Assembly (NCBI GenBank): GCA_043805435.1
Contig: JAZDHY010000090.1
Coordinates: forward strand, 5,680-69,679
From: JAEXOD01 sp043805435
GTDB taxonomy: Bacteria > Bacteroidota > Ignavibacteria > Ignavibacteriales > Melioribacteraceae
Direction of reading: 5' to 3'
DNA: 64,000 nucleotides
Positions within the stretch are counted from its first letter, which is position 1. Each line of letters starts with the position of its first letter. The notes beneath the pieces are model-generated. The model made no database searches. It saw only the letters and a program-made list of their open reading frames with translations, and had not been told where the DNA came from. This document shows positions 43,530 through 52,658 of the stretch, piece after piece. The translations under genes were made by a program, and so were the position numbers.

Positions 43530-44159
43530 ATGATAAAAATATTATTAGCCGATGACCACACTCTCTTTCGTGAAGGATTAAAGCAAATAATTGCAAAACA
43601 TACAAATATTAAAGTTGTTTGCGAAGCGGGAACCGGTTTTGAAGTGCTTGAACAAGTAAAAGAAAATGAAATTGATTTGGTTGTTCTTGATATTTCAATG
43701 CCCAATATGAGTGTTTTTGAAATTATTACAAATATTAAAACAACAAATCCTAAACTGCCTATTTTAATTTTAAGTATGCACCCCGAAGAACAGTACGCAA
43801 TAAGATTATTTAAAGCCGGTGTGTCGGGTTATCTTTCTAAAGAGTGTGCGGCTGAAAACTTAATAAACGCAATTAACAAGGTAACTTCGGGCGGAAAATA
43901 TATAAGCGGTACCTTAGCCGAAACATTAGCTTTTGCAATTGATAAAAACTCAAATAAACCGCTTCATCAGTTACTTTCCAATAGAGAGTTTGAAGTAATG
44001 AAAATGATTGTTGAAGGAAAGGAGCTTAAAGAAATTGCAGATTTATTATGTTTAAGCGAAAAAACAATTACTACATACAGATCCAGAGTGCTTGAAAAAT
44101 TTAATTTGCGTAATAATGTTGAACTTACAAGATTTGTTTTGGAAAATAAAATTATATAA
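43530..44159 (+). CDS. NarL/FixJ-family response regulator
   Basis: A 209-residue protein. Receiver domain with D54 in VVLDISMPNMS and the usual acidic pair (LADDH), then a LuxR-type helix-turn-helix at the C-terminus (LSNREFEVMKMIVEGKELKE followed by IADLLCLSEKTITTYRSRVL). It is phosphorylated by the kinase encoded 12 bp upstream and then binds DNA as a dimer. Targets unknown. A terminator follows. Confidence 0.95.
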   Translation: MIKILLADDHTLFREGLKQIIAKHTNIKVVCEAGTGFEVLEQVKENEIDLVVLDISMPNMSVFEIITNIKTTNPKLPILILSMHPEEQYAIRLFKAGVSGYLSKECAAENLINAINKVTSGGKYISGTLAETLAFAIDKNSNKPLHQLLSNREFEVMKMIVEGKELKEIADLLCLSEKTITTYRSRVLEKFNLRNNVELTRFVLENKII

Positions 44160-44163
44160 TTAT

Positions 44164-44196
44164 AAATGCCCCTAATGTTAAATAAAAGGGGCATTT
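44164..44196. terminator. Bidirectional terminator between convergent genes
   Basis: AAATGCCCCT (44164-44173) pairs with AGGGGCATTT (44187-44196). A and T tracts lie on both sides. It is placed between the ends of the response regulator and peroxiredoxin genes. Confidence 0.8.
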
Positions 44197-44222
44197 AAAA
44201 ACCGCAATATTAAATAATTTTA

Positions 44223-44765
44223 TTAAACGTGTAATGTATCTTGGCCTTTTACCCAATTACAGGGTGTTAGTTCTTTAGTTTGCAAGGCATCTAAAACGCG
44301 TAAAATTTCGTTAACGTTTCTTCCAACAGAAAGTTCGTTTACTGTTACAAAACGAATAATTCCTTCAGGATCTACAATAAAAGTAGCACGATATGCTATT
44401 TTTTCTTCTGCTTCCAATATGCCAAGTTCTTCCCCTAACGATTTTGATGTATCGGCCAATAGCGGAAATTGTAAATCGCGTAAAGCGGGATGATCTCTTC
44501 TCCATGCCAAATGTACAAATTCGGAATCGGTGGAGGCACCAACTAACAATGTATTTCTTTTTGTAAATTCCTCGTATTGGTTGTTAAATTCTGCAATTTC
44601 GGTTGGGCATACAAAAGTAAAATCTTTGGGATACCAAAACATTACAAGCCATTTACCGGCTGTTTTATAATCGCTGCTGCTTACATTAGCAAATTCTTGC
44701 CCTACTTCCATGGAAACTACTGATTTTTTGTTAAATTCCGGAAATTTTTGACCTATTGATAACAT
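44223..44765 (-). CDS. Peroxiredoxin (AhpC/TSA family, typical 2-Cys)
   Basis: A 180-residue protein with the peroxidatic C53 in WYPKDFTFVCPTEIAEF and a resolving-type C169 in LTPCNWVKGQ. DSEFVHLAWRRDHPALRDL is typical of the AhpC branch. It reduces hydrogen peroxide and alkyl peroxides in the cytoplasm. No AhpF/AhpD partner is adjacent, so the reductant must be supplied elsewhere. Confidence 0.93.
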   Translation of the reverse strand: MLSIGQKFPEFNKKSVVSMEVGQEFANVSSSDYKTAGKWLVMFWYPKDFTFVCPTEIAEFNNQYEEFTKRNTLLVGASTDSEFVHLAWRRDHPALRDLQFPLLADTSKSLGEELGILEAEEKIAYRATFIVDPEGIIRFVTVNELSVGRNVNEILRVLDALQTKELTPCNWVKGQDTLHV

Positions 44766-45094
44766 ATTTTCCTCGTTAAATTATTTTATTTTCTTATTAA
44801 TTAAATTGGTTATTATGTCTTATTAACCAAAATAAAATAAAAATAGTTCAGTTTAAGTGGAAAAAGTTATCCCCAAAAATTTTGGTTTAGGTTTGTGTTA
44901 AAAATATAGAAGAAGCTTTTTGCCGATCCGTTAAAGAGTGGGTTGGTGCGTTCTTTTGGTTGTTAATACTAAACAGAAATCATGTTGGTGTGTAAATTTA
45001 GGAATAATATAAGCTGGTGAGATGAAAAGCCTGAGCGGGAAACGGAGAATTACTTCAAACATGTGAAAAGCAGTAATTCAAAAATATGTGTCAT
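44766..45094. other. Intergenic region, no gene seen
   Basis: The promoter region of the peroxiredoxin gene followed by non-coding sequence leading into the repeat cluster. I see no reading frame or RNA gene. Confidence 0.5.
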
Positions 45095-45240
45095 GTCTTT
45101 GCCGTACCCTGTATTGGTGGTGGTGCATATAGTTACAAACATTGCACTTCTCTGAAATGCTTTTACAAAATAAATATTACGATAATGTGCATTATTACAA
45201 CAAGTTATGCGATTTTAACCAGAATTTTAAATTAGAAAGT
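45095..45240 (-). repeat. Degenerate partial copy D of the dispersed repeat, inverted relative to copy C
   Basis: GCCGTACCCTGTATTGGTGG followed by TGGTGCATATAGTTACAAAC matches the reverse complement of copy C (GCCGTACTGGGGATTAGTGG, TGGTGCGTATAATTACAAAC). The ACTTCTCTGAAATGC hairpin region matches as well. The outer ends are no longer recognisable. Confidence 0.65.
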
Positions 45241-45289
45241 AATAGCATTGGTATTTTTAATCACCTAAGCCAATAAGTAAAGAAAAAAT

Positions 45290-45444
45290 TCAAGGCTGAA
45301 GCCCGTTATATTTGTTTCGTTAGCCCCCAGCATGAATGCCGGTTTACTAAACAATAGGTTAGGGTTATTTAAACCGGGATAGATAACAACATAATTAGTT
45401 TATTTATAATGAGTTATAAAGATTTTAAATAACCACGTCCTTTG
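45290..45444 (+). repeat. Repeat flank F, homologous to 876-1030
   Basis: It contains GCATGAATGCCGGTTTACTA, identical in the flank of copy A, and further matching text up to the terminal repeat of copy C. It includes REP-like palindromes (GGCTGAAGCCC). It lies between copies D and C. Confidence 0.7.
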
Positions 45445-45688
45445 CAGACTGTGTGAAAATTGGGGATAAATATAAAATTGCGTATTATAATCACGTCATC
45501 CCTCTGGATTAAAAACACATAGTAACATATTACAAAACAATGCGTTAACGTATATATATTGCACATAAGCACTGCAGAGAAGTCCTCTGTTTGTAATTAT
45601 ACGCACCACCACTAATCCCCAGTACGGCAGCACCATGCAGCGTTTGATTTATCGAATATTTATTTTTCCCTAATTTTCACACGGTCTG
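45445..45688 (+). repeat. Dispersed MITE-like repeat, copy C (244 bp)
   Basis: It begins CAGACTGTGTGAAAATTGGG and ends with the inverted counterpart (reverse complement CAGACCGTGTGAAAATTAGG): 18 of 20 bases agree. The interior aligns with copy A. Immediately after the right end comes a small hairpin CTGCTTA/TAAGCAG (about 45686-45704). No coding frame. Confidence 0.8.
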
Positions 45689-45756
45689 CTTATGATGTAA
45701 GCAGATAATTTATTATTCAAACATAAACTTTATGTTTTGGAACATCTATACATAAA

Positions 45757-46164
45757 CTATTTAACACCGTTTTGAATTAAAAAAGTCGAATAAGCTTTAT
45801 CTTCCAACATAATATGTTTAGTAAGCCAATCGCTTAAAAAATTCATTAAGTCAATTGATACAGAAAGCCTTCCCTTATTAAAATCAGCAGAAAAATTTAT
45901 CACTTCCTGAGTCAATTTGTCATGTTTCATTTTATGAGCATTTTTATCAGCATAATTCAACTTGTTAAAAATATCTTCTTCATATTTGAAGTGAACTTTT
46001 GTGTAATTTGTAAGACTTGTTAGAATACCGCTAAGAACTTCTTTCGATTTTCCGGTACGCATAGCATCATTTAATTCGTTAATTATTCCAATTAATTTTT
46101 GATGCTGTAAATCTATACTGTTAATCCCAACACTATATTTTTGATTCCAAATAATTAAAGCCAT
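45757..46164 (-). CDS. Bacteriohemerythrin (paralogue 2)
   Basis: A 135-residue four-helix diiron protein. All ligands are present: H21, H58, E62, H77, H81, H117 and D122 (motifs SIDLQHQKL, HFKYEE, HKMKHD, HIMLED). Bacteriohemerythrins bind O2 reversibly and are thought to store, sense or deliver oxygen in microaerophiles. It is 8 bp downstream of a close paralogue, so the two are co-transcribed tandem duplicates. Confidence 0.95.
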   Translation of the reverse strand: MALIIWNQKYSVGINSIDLQHQKLIGIINELNDAMRTGKSKEVLSGILTSLTNYTKVHFKYEEDIFNKLNYADKNAHKMKHDKLTQEVINFSADFNKGRLSVSIDLMNFLSDWLTKHIMLEDKAYSTFLIQNGVK

Positions 46165-46172
46165 GTTTTCTC

Positions 46173-46580
46173 CTATTTATATCCTTTCTGTATTAAAAAC
46201 GGGGCATATTCTTTGTCTTTCTTTTGAATATGGTCTATTAACCAGTTGCTTAACAATTGCATCAAATTAATGGAGACGGTAAGTTTTCCGCTTTTAAAAT
46301 CAGTGTAATAACCATTAACTTCATTAACAAGTTTTTGATGTACCATTTTATGCGTTAATTTTTCTGTATAGCTGTATTTTTCAAACAAATCTTCTTCAAA
46401 TTTGAAGTGAAATTTTGTGTACTCGATTAAACGAACAAAAACATCCCCCAAAACATCTTTCGATTTACCACCTTTCATGGCTTCATTTAGATCGTTTATT
46501 ATCGCAATCCATTTTTTGTGTTGATTATCAATTTCTTTGATATTCAAACTTAGTTTATCTGTCCATACTATTAGTGCCAT
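46173..46580 (-). CDS. Bacteriohemerythrin (paralogue 1)
   Basis: A 135-residue hemerythrin with the same ligand spacing as its neighbour (H21, H58, E62, H77, H81, H117, D122). The two differ at many positions (for example WTDKLSLNIKEID against WNQKYSVGINSID), so the duplication is not recent and both are kept. The start has a GGAG site. It is upstream in the pair. Confidence 0.95.
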   Translation of the reverse strand: MALIVWTDKLSLNIKEIDNQHKKWIAIINDLNEAMKGGKSKDVLGDVFVRLIEYTKFHFKFEEDLFEKYSYTEKLTHKMVHQKLVNEVNGYYTDFKSGKLTVSINLMQLLSNWLIDHIQKKDKEYAPFLIQKGYK

Positions 46581-46608
46581 TTTTTTCTCCGTTTTGGTTT
46601 TAATTCTT

Positions 46609-46962
46609 TTATTTATAGTTATACTTCTCTTTTTCTATTTTTTTTATACTTTTATATACAGAAACAAAAACAAATACTGCACCAAAATAAATATATAAAG
46701 TCATAGCTATTGAATAATTTGAGGTATTTAATAATGATTTACTAAACACATAACCCGAAACAACAATTATACTAATTCCAAAATACAAAGATTTTTTACC
46801 AATAGATTTATTTACTTTATACCAAACAGATTTATTATTTAAAGTTGCAGGAACTTGTAAGCCGTACCAATGATTTGGCGGTATTTTTTTTAATACCAAT
46901 GGAATAGACATTCCAATAATTATTAATCCAATTAGTATATTCACAATTAATATTGTTATCAT
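46609..46962 (-). CDS. SdpI/YhfL-family membrane protein
   Basis: A 117-residue protein with three membrane helices. The loop KIPPNHWYGLQVPATLNNKS followed by VWYKVNKSIGK matches the SdpI signature (NxWxGxRTPxT...W...N). The family includes the Bacillus SdpI immunity and signalling protein, but most members have no known role. It lies in a minus-strand run with the zinc-ribbon gene. Confidence 0.75.
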   Translation of the reverse strand: MITILIVNILIGLIIIGMSIPLVLKKIPPNHWYGLQVPATLNNKSVWYKVNKSIGKKSLYFGISIIVVSGYVFSKSLLNTSNYSIAMTLYIYFGAVFVFVSVYKSIKKIEKEKYNYK

Positions 46963-46976
46963 TTAAAAAATTTATC

Positions 46977-47411
46977 TCATTCAATTATATTCATCGCTAT
47001 TAATATTTCAGCAGCTTTTTTCAAATCTTTTTCCAAAACATTTAAGCTTACATATCCCGAAATACTTGCTCCTAAATATGTTCCACAACCTTTGTACGAT
47101 TCAATTCCGTAACTTAACAGATGCTGAATTGCAAGGTCAGCTGTATAATTGTCGGGAACTTCACACAATTTGACAATATTTTCTTCGCTTTCGATTTCCT
47201 CTAATGATGTACCGCATACTTTACAGTTTTTATCTTCAAAATCTACTTTAGCACCGCAATCCGAACAATAATATTCATCAATCTCTTCAACATTTTCTTC
47301 ATCTTCTAAAATTGCACCACAAAAGTTGCAAACCTCATCATTAAAATCTACTTTTGCACCACAAGCTGAACAAAAATATTCATCCGCCTCTTCAAAATTT
47401 TCTTTATTCAT
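46977..47411 (-). CDS. Double zinc-ribbon protein with DUF2007-like domain
   Basis: A 144-residue protein. Two near-identical zinc ribbons come first (YFCSACGAKVDFNDEVCNFC and YYCSDCGAKVDFEDKNCKVC), each a CXXC...CXXC knuckle linked by an acidic spacer. The third part (VKLCEVPDNYTADLAIQHLL, YLGASISGYVSLNVLEKDLK) is like DUF2007, a putative signal-transducing domain. The tandem ribbons look like an internal duplication. Function unknown. Confidence 0.75.
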   Translation of the reverse strand: MNKENFEEADEYFCSACGAKVDFNDEVCNFCGAILEDEENVEEIDEYYCSDCGAKVDFEDKNCKVCGTSLEEIESEENIVKLCEVPDNYTADLAIQHLLSYGIESYKGCGTYLGASISGYVSLNVLEKDLKKAAEILIAMNIIE

Positions 47412-47549
47412 ATTACACCATTCAATTTCTGTAAAAATTAATTAATTTAATATACTAAAAAAATTAAATATAATATTTATAATTGATACGAAATATTTGT
47501 TTTTACAAAGTGTTTTTGTCGTTCTTTATTGTTGACTTTTAACAATGCT

Positions 47550-48212
47550 TTATTCAAATACAATTTTGCCAAAGAACTTTGGAAGGTGGAAATTTGGTTC
47601 GGGGAATTCTATTTTATTCCATGTTAGCCAGTGAGGTTTGGATGAATTATCCGCACATTTATAAAAATTAGCAAACCAAACTGTATTTTTTTGCGGAACA
47701 TCTACTTTACAATATTCATTTAGTATTTCGAAAGGCAGTCTGTACTCAATAACCCATGTTGTATCTTCAATAATTTCGGTTTTAATTATTTTTGGCAGAG
47801 TTGTTGACAAGCTGATTTTTGCAATATCTCTATTTGACACTTTAATTGATTTTTGTAAGATGTTTTCTCTATATCCAAATAAAAGTGTACCTCCGCAGTT
47901 TGTTTCTAAATTAAAATAACCGGAATTGGTTTTATTTTTTGCAGTAAAAAAAAATTCAACGCAGCTATCTTTAAAAACCGGTTCAAAGTTGTTTTCTGCT
48001 AAGGCTAATACATATTTATCTTTTACCATGCTTATCAAATATAAAGCCTTATCGGTATAACATAATTTAAATAGAGTTGCGGGAAAATGCTCCGGCAAAC
48101 TTCCCATATAATTATTTAAATTAATCGGTTCTATTTTTTCCCATTCCGATTTATTCCAATTACCATCTACTATAAACTCTTCATATTTTTTTTTTATTAA
48201 GTAACTTTCCAC
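47550..48212 (-). CDS. CBM9-like carbohydrate-binding family protein
   Basis: A 220-residue beta-sandwich protein without a signal peptide. FIVDGNWNKSEWEKIEPINL at the start, DSCVEFFFTAKNK in the middle and WVIEYRLPFEIL later are the usual landmarks of CBM9-like (DOMON-related) domains. Such stand-alone proteins are common in Bacteroidota and their ligand is not known. It is 31 bp downstream of the channel gene and probably co-transcribed. Confidence 0.7.
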   Translation of the reverse strand: MESYLIKKKYEEFIVDGNWNKSEWEKIEPINLNNYMGSLPEHFPATLFKLCYTDKALYLISMVKDKYVLALAENNFEPVFKDSCVEFFFTAKNKTNSGYFNLETNCGGTLLFGYRENILQKSIKVSNRDIAKISLSTTLPKIIKTEIIEDTTWVIEYRLPFEILNEYCKVDVPQKNTVWFANFYKCADNSSKPHWLTWNKIEFPEPNFHLPKFFGKIVFE

Positions 48213-48243
48213 TAAGTAGCTTTCATTTTTATGATTAATTGTT

Positions 48244-49698
48244 TTATTTAATATGTAAAAAATCTTTTATTTTGCCTAAAACAAATGTCGATAAATTATC
48301 TTTATGCATTTTTAATTCTTCAAGCTTCATTAAATTTGCCCGTTGCCTTTCGGTAACAACTTCGGCAATATTTTGCAGTATCTCTTGACGAGCCAATATA
48401 ATTTTTTCTATACTTTGTTTATTAATTTCATAAACAATACTTTCCGATTCTGCAATAATTGTTGCATTTCGTTTTTCGCCTGTTAATAACGACATTTCTC
48501 CAAAAAAGCTGCCCGGTTTAATTAATCCTACTTTTATTGTTTTCATTTCCGAAGCTACATTAACGCTTAATATTCCTTCAATTAAGATATACATCGTATT
48601 TCCTTCGTCACCCTGTTTTATAAGTGTATCATCAGGATTAATAGTTAATGTAGTGATATCTTTAGCCATAATTAAAAGTTCTTCGTCATTTAAGGAGTCA
48701 AATAAATTGATGTTTTTTAATCCCTCAATCAGTTCCTCTAGATTTGTAGGAACTGCATCTCGATCCTTTGATTTTTTATAAATAAACGTACCATTGTTAA
48801 GTTCAATTCCAACGGCTCCAAAGTGTTTAACAATATTATTTAAAATTTGGTCATTCGCGTCTGCAGGATCCATGTCTTTATATATTTTAAAATAGTATTT
48901 TACAACATATTCTATCCCTTTTTTATTTAATGATTTGATAAATACATTTGAAGGTCGTATATTTTTGATTTCGGTATTTACAAAAAACTCCTTTACTGCC
49001 GCATATAAAATTCTTTTTACCCGTTCAATTGGTATTAAGGCACTAAAAGTTAAAGCCAATTCAAATTCGTTTTTATCATTAAGTGAATCATAATTTTTAA
49101 CAATTAGTTCTCCCTTCAACTCGTTTGGAACAAAAATAACCCCATTATCACATGATTGTAAAATTATTTCTTTTCTTGTAAAATCCAAAACTTTTCCGGA
49201 AACCTTTATACCGCTTTTTGAATCAATAAGCTCAACCCAATCACCCAAATTGTAAGAACCTTCAAAATTTAATTGATTTGTTCCAAAGAACTCTGTTATT
49301 TTGTTATGGAACAAAATTCCACCTAACAGGAACAAAATAAGAATAATATACCAATAAACTTCAGGTACTACAAAAGGTAAAACGCCAAACAGAATTTCTG
49401 CCAAAGACAAAGTATAAATTGTCATCGAAAATATTCTGTAAAGCAATTTAAAAAAACTATTTTTACCCGGCTGTTTTAATAAATTTGCCCAAAAGAATAT
49501 TAAGGTTAATTTATTTACAATATATGCTGTTGTTAGCCAAAACAAAATATTTATTACATAAATTACTATATTTTTTGTGGATAAACTGTTTGCCGGGTCG
49601 ATGTGATTAAGATCGAAAATATTAAACATTATAATAACTAACGTAATTAAAAAAACACCAAATGGCACAATAACCGAACCTGTTTTAATTTTTCGCAT
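48244..49698 (-). CDS. MscS-type channel with C-terminal cyclic nucleotide-binding domain
   Basis: A 484-residue protein: four membrane helices (about residues 8-28, 40-72, 84-110, 115-135), a MscS-like beta domain (about 140-210, NFEGSYNLGDWVELID; VPNELKGELIVKNY), a cytoplasmic domain and a cNMP-binding domain (about 340-460, LIKQGDEGNTMYILIEGI, GSFFGEMSLLTGEKRNATI). This is the bCNG architecture, in which gating is tuned by cyclic nucleotide as well as, or instead of, tension. A second cNMP-binding protein is encoded at 28655. Confidence 0.9.
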   Translation of the reverse strand: MRKIKTGSVIVPFGVFLITLVIIMFNIFDLNHIDPANSLSTKNIVIYVINILFWLTTAYIVNKLTLIFFWANLLKQPGKNSFFKLLYRIFSMTIYTLSLAEILFGVLPFVVPEVYWYIILILFLLGGILFHNKITEFFGTNQLNFEGSYNLGDWVELIDSKSGIKVSGKVLDFTRKEIILQSCDNGVIFVPNELKGELIVKNYDSLNDKNEFELALTFSALIPIERVKRILYAAVKEFFVNTEIKNIRPSNVFIKSLNKKGIEYVVKYYFKIYKDMDPADANDQILNNIVKHFGAVGIELNNGTFIYKKSKDRDAVPTNLEELIEGLKNINLFDSLNDEELLIMAKDITTLTINPDDTLIKQGDEGNTMYILIEGILSVNVASEMKTIKVGLIKPGSFFGEMSLLTGEKRNATIIAESESIVYEINKQSIEKIILARQEILQNIAEVVTERQRANLMKLEELKMHKDNLSTFVLGKIKDFLHIK

Positions 49699-49784
49699 TT
49701 TTTCTCCTTAATTAATTATTACAAACTTACACAAAAATATTAAATTATGTGATTTAAAAGATTGTATTTTCGTTTTCTCTTTAA

Positions 49785-49829
49785 AATTAAAAAAGGCGAA
49801 ACATAAATACGTTTCGCCTTTTTTAATTT
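49785..49829 (-). terminator. Strong terminator after the OmpA-family gene
   Basis: AATTAAAAAAGGCGAAAC pairs with GTTTCGCCTTTTTTAATT around an 8-base loop. It lies 10 bp after the stop at 49839 on the minus strand. The symmetric A/T tracts allow it to work in both directions. Confidence 0.9.
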
Positions 49830-49838
49830 AATTTTAAA

Positions 49839-51398
49839 TTATTTTACTCTAACAAACTCAATTCTTCTGTTTTTAAGTTTGCCTTCATTTGTTGTGTTAG
49901 GGGCAATTGGATTTGCAGGTCCATAACCTTTTGTGGTTAATCTTGCTACATCAATTCCATTTTTAACTAACCAGTCTTTAACCGAATCGGCTCGACGTTG
50001 TGATAATTTAATATTTGACTTTTTACCGCCTACGTTATCCGTATAGCCGTTAACTACTACTATTAATTCCGGATATCCATTTAAGGTTCTTAATGCTTTT
50101 TGTAATGATACTTCAGATTCGGGTGTAATATCTGCACTTCCGGATTTAAATGTAATTCCTTCAAGTATCATAGGAACACCAACTTTAATAACATCGTCAG
50201 AAGAATCTAATGGATCTGTTCCTCTTGTTACTTCAACGTTATCATTAACTGTTCCGGCATCCGAATCTTTTAACAACGGATTTGTTTTATATTTTACTAT
50301 TTCATCATTATCAAACAGCTCATCGCCATCTGTATCTTTTGCTAATGGATTAGTTTTGTAGTTATTAACTTCTTCGCTATCGCTTAATCCATCACCATCG
50401 GTATCGGTTGATAACGGATTTGTTTTTAATGACATTAATTCCACATTATCCTTTAAAGTATCGCCATCGGTGTCTGCCTTTAACGGATTAGTTTTATAAG
50501 TATTTATTTCTTCACTATCCGATAAACTATCTTTATCCGTATCCTTATTATTTGGATCTGTTTTGGTTGTGTTTATTTCCTCACCATCAATTAAACCGTC
50601 ACCGTCTGTATCCATTACTAACGGATTTGTTTTGTGTTTAGTTACTTCTTCCGAATCAGTTAAGCCGTCTTTATCGGTATCTGTTGCCAATGGATTTGTT
50701 GCATAAGTTCTTACTTCTTCACCATCATTTAAACCGTCACCGTCCGTATCTGCTTTTAATGGATCAGTTCCAAGTTCTTTTTCTTCTTTATTTAATAACC
50801 CGTCATTATCATCATCAGGATCTACCCATTGATGACCATATACAAGACCTATACCCAAATTATAATATGCGTCTTTTGGAGAACCGTCGCGATAATAGTT
50901 CAAGTTATCTGTAAAAGAATAATTAAAACCTGCCGAAAGATCAAGGGACATATATTGGCATAATTGGATCATTACGCCAACACCTGCCGGCACAACTGCA
51001 GTAATACCGCTTTCTTCAACTGCTTTTTTAGGCCATTGAGGAGTACGTGATTTTTTTGTTACATTGTAAATTAACGATCCGACACCAACATACAAATAAG
51101 GATAATAACTATCGGATTTAAAAAAAGCATAATTAAGTCTTACATCAAAAGGAATAATTGTAGTGCTGTATTCTGCATCGTTCCAATCTTTTCCGGCATA
51201 TTTACCTGCACCAAAACCTATTTCCCCAATAAAATTTTCAGAAAAATTATAACGTGCCAAACCTCTTATAACATACGATATTTTATAACCGCTAAATTCA
51301 TTTGCACTCAAAGTAGGATTAATTTGCAAGCCGCCTTCCCAATATTGAGCAAAAGAAACAGAACTTAACAAAAATAAAACTAATAACATTTTTTTCAT
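49839..51398 (-). CDS. OmpA-family outer membrane protein with thrombospondin type 3 repeats
   Basis: A 519-residue protein: signal peptide (MKKMLLVLFLLSSVSFA), an N-terminal eight-strand-barrel-type domain (about 20-190), then about eight acidic calcium-binding TSP3 repeats (DTDGDGLNDGEEV-type, about 195-385), and an OmpA-like peptidoglycan-binding domain (about 400-519, VVVNGYTDNVGGKKSNIKLS, RRIEFVR). It links the outer membrane to the cell wall; the repeats form a stiff calcium-loaded spacer. It is a single-gene unit with its own terminator. It is probably abundant, but that is inference. Confidence 0.92.
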   Translation of the reverse strand: MKKMLLVLFLLSSVSFAQYWEGGLQINPTLSANEFSGYKISYVIRGLARYNFSENFIGEIGFGAGKYAGKDWNDAEYSTTIIPFDVRLNYAFFKSDSYYPYLYVGVGSLIYNVTKKSRTPQWPKKAVEESGITAVVPAGVGVMIQLCQYMSLDLSAGFNYSFTDNLNYYRDGSPKDAYYNLGIGLVYGHQWVDPDDDNDGLLNKEEKELGTDPLKADTDGDGLNDGEEVRTYATNPLATDTDKDGLTDSEEVTKHKTNPLVMDTDGDGLIDGEEINTTKTDPNNKDTDKDSLSDSEEINTYKTNPLKADTDGDTLKDNVELMSLKTNPLSTDTDGDGLSDSEEVNNYKTNPLAKDTDGDELFDNDEIVKYKTNPLLKDSDAGTVNDNVEVTRGTDPLDSSDDVIKVGVPMILEGITFKSGSADITPESEVSLQKALRTLNGYPELIVVVNGYTDNVGGKKSNIKLSQRRADSVKDWLVKNGIDVARLTTKGYGPANPIAPNTTNEGKLKNRRIEFVRVK

Positions 51399-51722
51399 TT
51401 TTTCACCTATATTATAATTAAAGAAATTATTTCATTTTTATAACTTGAATAAGTTGATTTTAGTTCCTTAATCTTTATTAATATTAAAAATAATCTATAT
51501 ATATCAAAATAGCAATAAGTTTTTATATTACACAACTCAAATTACCGTAAAATATTTAGTTCGGCTTAATAACAATAAAAAATATTTAAACCTATTCGTT
51601 TCTTTTGCTCATGTTAATTATAATGCAAATAACTTAATTTGCGCAAAATTATTACACACTTTTATCTGTTTGGTATAATTGTTATCTTTGTACCGTATGT
51701 TATACAAACAAAGGTGAAAATT

Positions 51723-52643
51723 ATGAGTAGTTTAAAAATTTTATTTGTTTTGTTTTTTATTTGTCTTTTTTGCTGTTACGCACAAACAAATTTCTTTAAC
51801 TATTATAATAATTTGGTTCCTAACAGCAATGGACTATCAGAACAAAGTAAAATTATTGAGTCCTCAAATGTAAAAGAACTTTTATCACTGGACTTTGTTA
51901 TTTCAAGGACTATAACTTTATTTTCGAAAGAAAATTCAGTATTAAAGGATTCTGCTTTTGTTGCATTTTGGAATTATTATCTTACTGTAAAGGACAATTT
52001 TTGCAACCAAATTACCCAAACCGGACTGCCAATTAATTATTCTGCATTTACAAATATTTCCGATTACCCGTCAAAAGCAAGCGAAAAGATATTAAAAAAA
52101 TCGGGATATAAGTTCAATGAAACCGAATTAAAATTTTTAAAGGATTTAAATCAATACAGCCTAAAATTAACCAGCAGGGAAGGTATGTATGAGGTTTCTT
52201 TTGGCAATAAACGAATTATTGAGGATTATTTTAAAAGTTTTATCTCAAATGATCTTTATTTATTTATTGAAAAAACTATGGACGAATCAATTGTTCCTTA
52301 TGCATACGACGGGGCTATTTCAATTCCCTTAACAGATGCCGCAAAAAGATTAGTTGTTTGGGAAAATATTTCAAATTCGGCACTGCCTATTTATTTTATA
52401 AAACAAGCAAACGATAATTATAAAAATTATTTAAATGCACTTATTGCAGGAATTGATAATACTCCCGCTTTTAATCCTTCCACAAACAGACTTAATAAAA
52501 AATTTGAAACCGTTTATAAAGGAATTATAAAAAATTATAAAGGCACTGAATCCGCAGCAAAAATTAAATTATATTTGGAATTATTAAAGAAGAATAAATT
52601 TATAAAAACACAAGAAATTGAAATATTTATTAACAATTTATAA
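51723..52643 (+). CDS. Secreted protein of unknown function
   Basis: I start at 51723 rather than 51639. AAGGTGA stands 7 bp before this ATG and the signal peptide (SSLKILFVLFFICLFCCYAQ) begins here; 306 residues result. The mature part is rich in Asn, Lys and Tyr and mainly helical; I recognise no domain. It has no T9SS tail or lipobox. It is 15 bp upstream of the VOC gene and may be co-transcribed with it. Confidence 0.6.
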   Translation: MSSLKILFVLFFICLFCCYAQTNFFNYYNNLVPNSNGLSEQSKIIESSNVKELLSLDFVISRTITLFSKENSVLKDSAFVAFWNYYLTVKDNFCNQITQTGLPINYSAFTNISDYPSKASEKILKKSGYKFNETELKFLKDLNQYSLKLTSREGMYEVSFGNKRIIEDYFKSFISNDLYLFIEKTMDESIVPYAYDGAISIPLTDAAKRLVVWENISNSALPIYFIKQANDNYKNYLNALIAGIDNTPAFNPSTNRLNKKFETVYKGIIKNYKGTESAAKIKLYLELLKKNKFIKTQEIEIFINNL

Positions 52644-52658
52644 AATTAAAGGAAAGTT

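Noticed and set aside
49839..51398. The ~100-bp periodic repeats as a CRISPR or tandem DNA array
   Set aside because: They encode the calcium-binding TSP3 repeats of the OmpA-family protein and differ between units; there are no spacers.
51639..51722. Start of the secreted protein at 51639
   Set aside because: A second ATG at 51723 with AAGGTGA in front begins exactly at the signal peptide.
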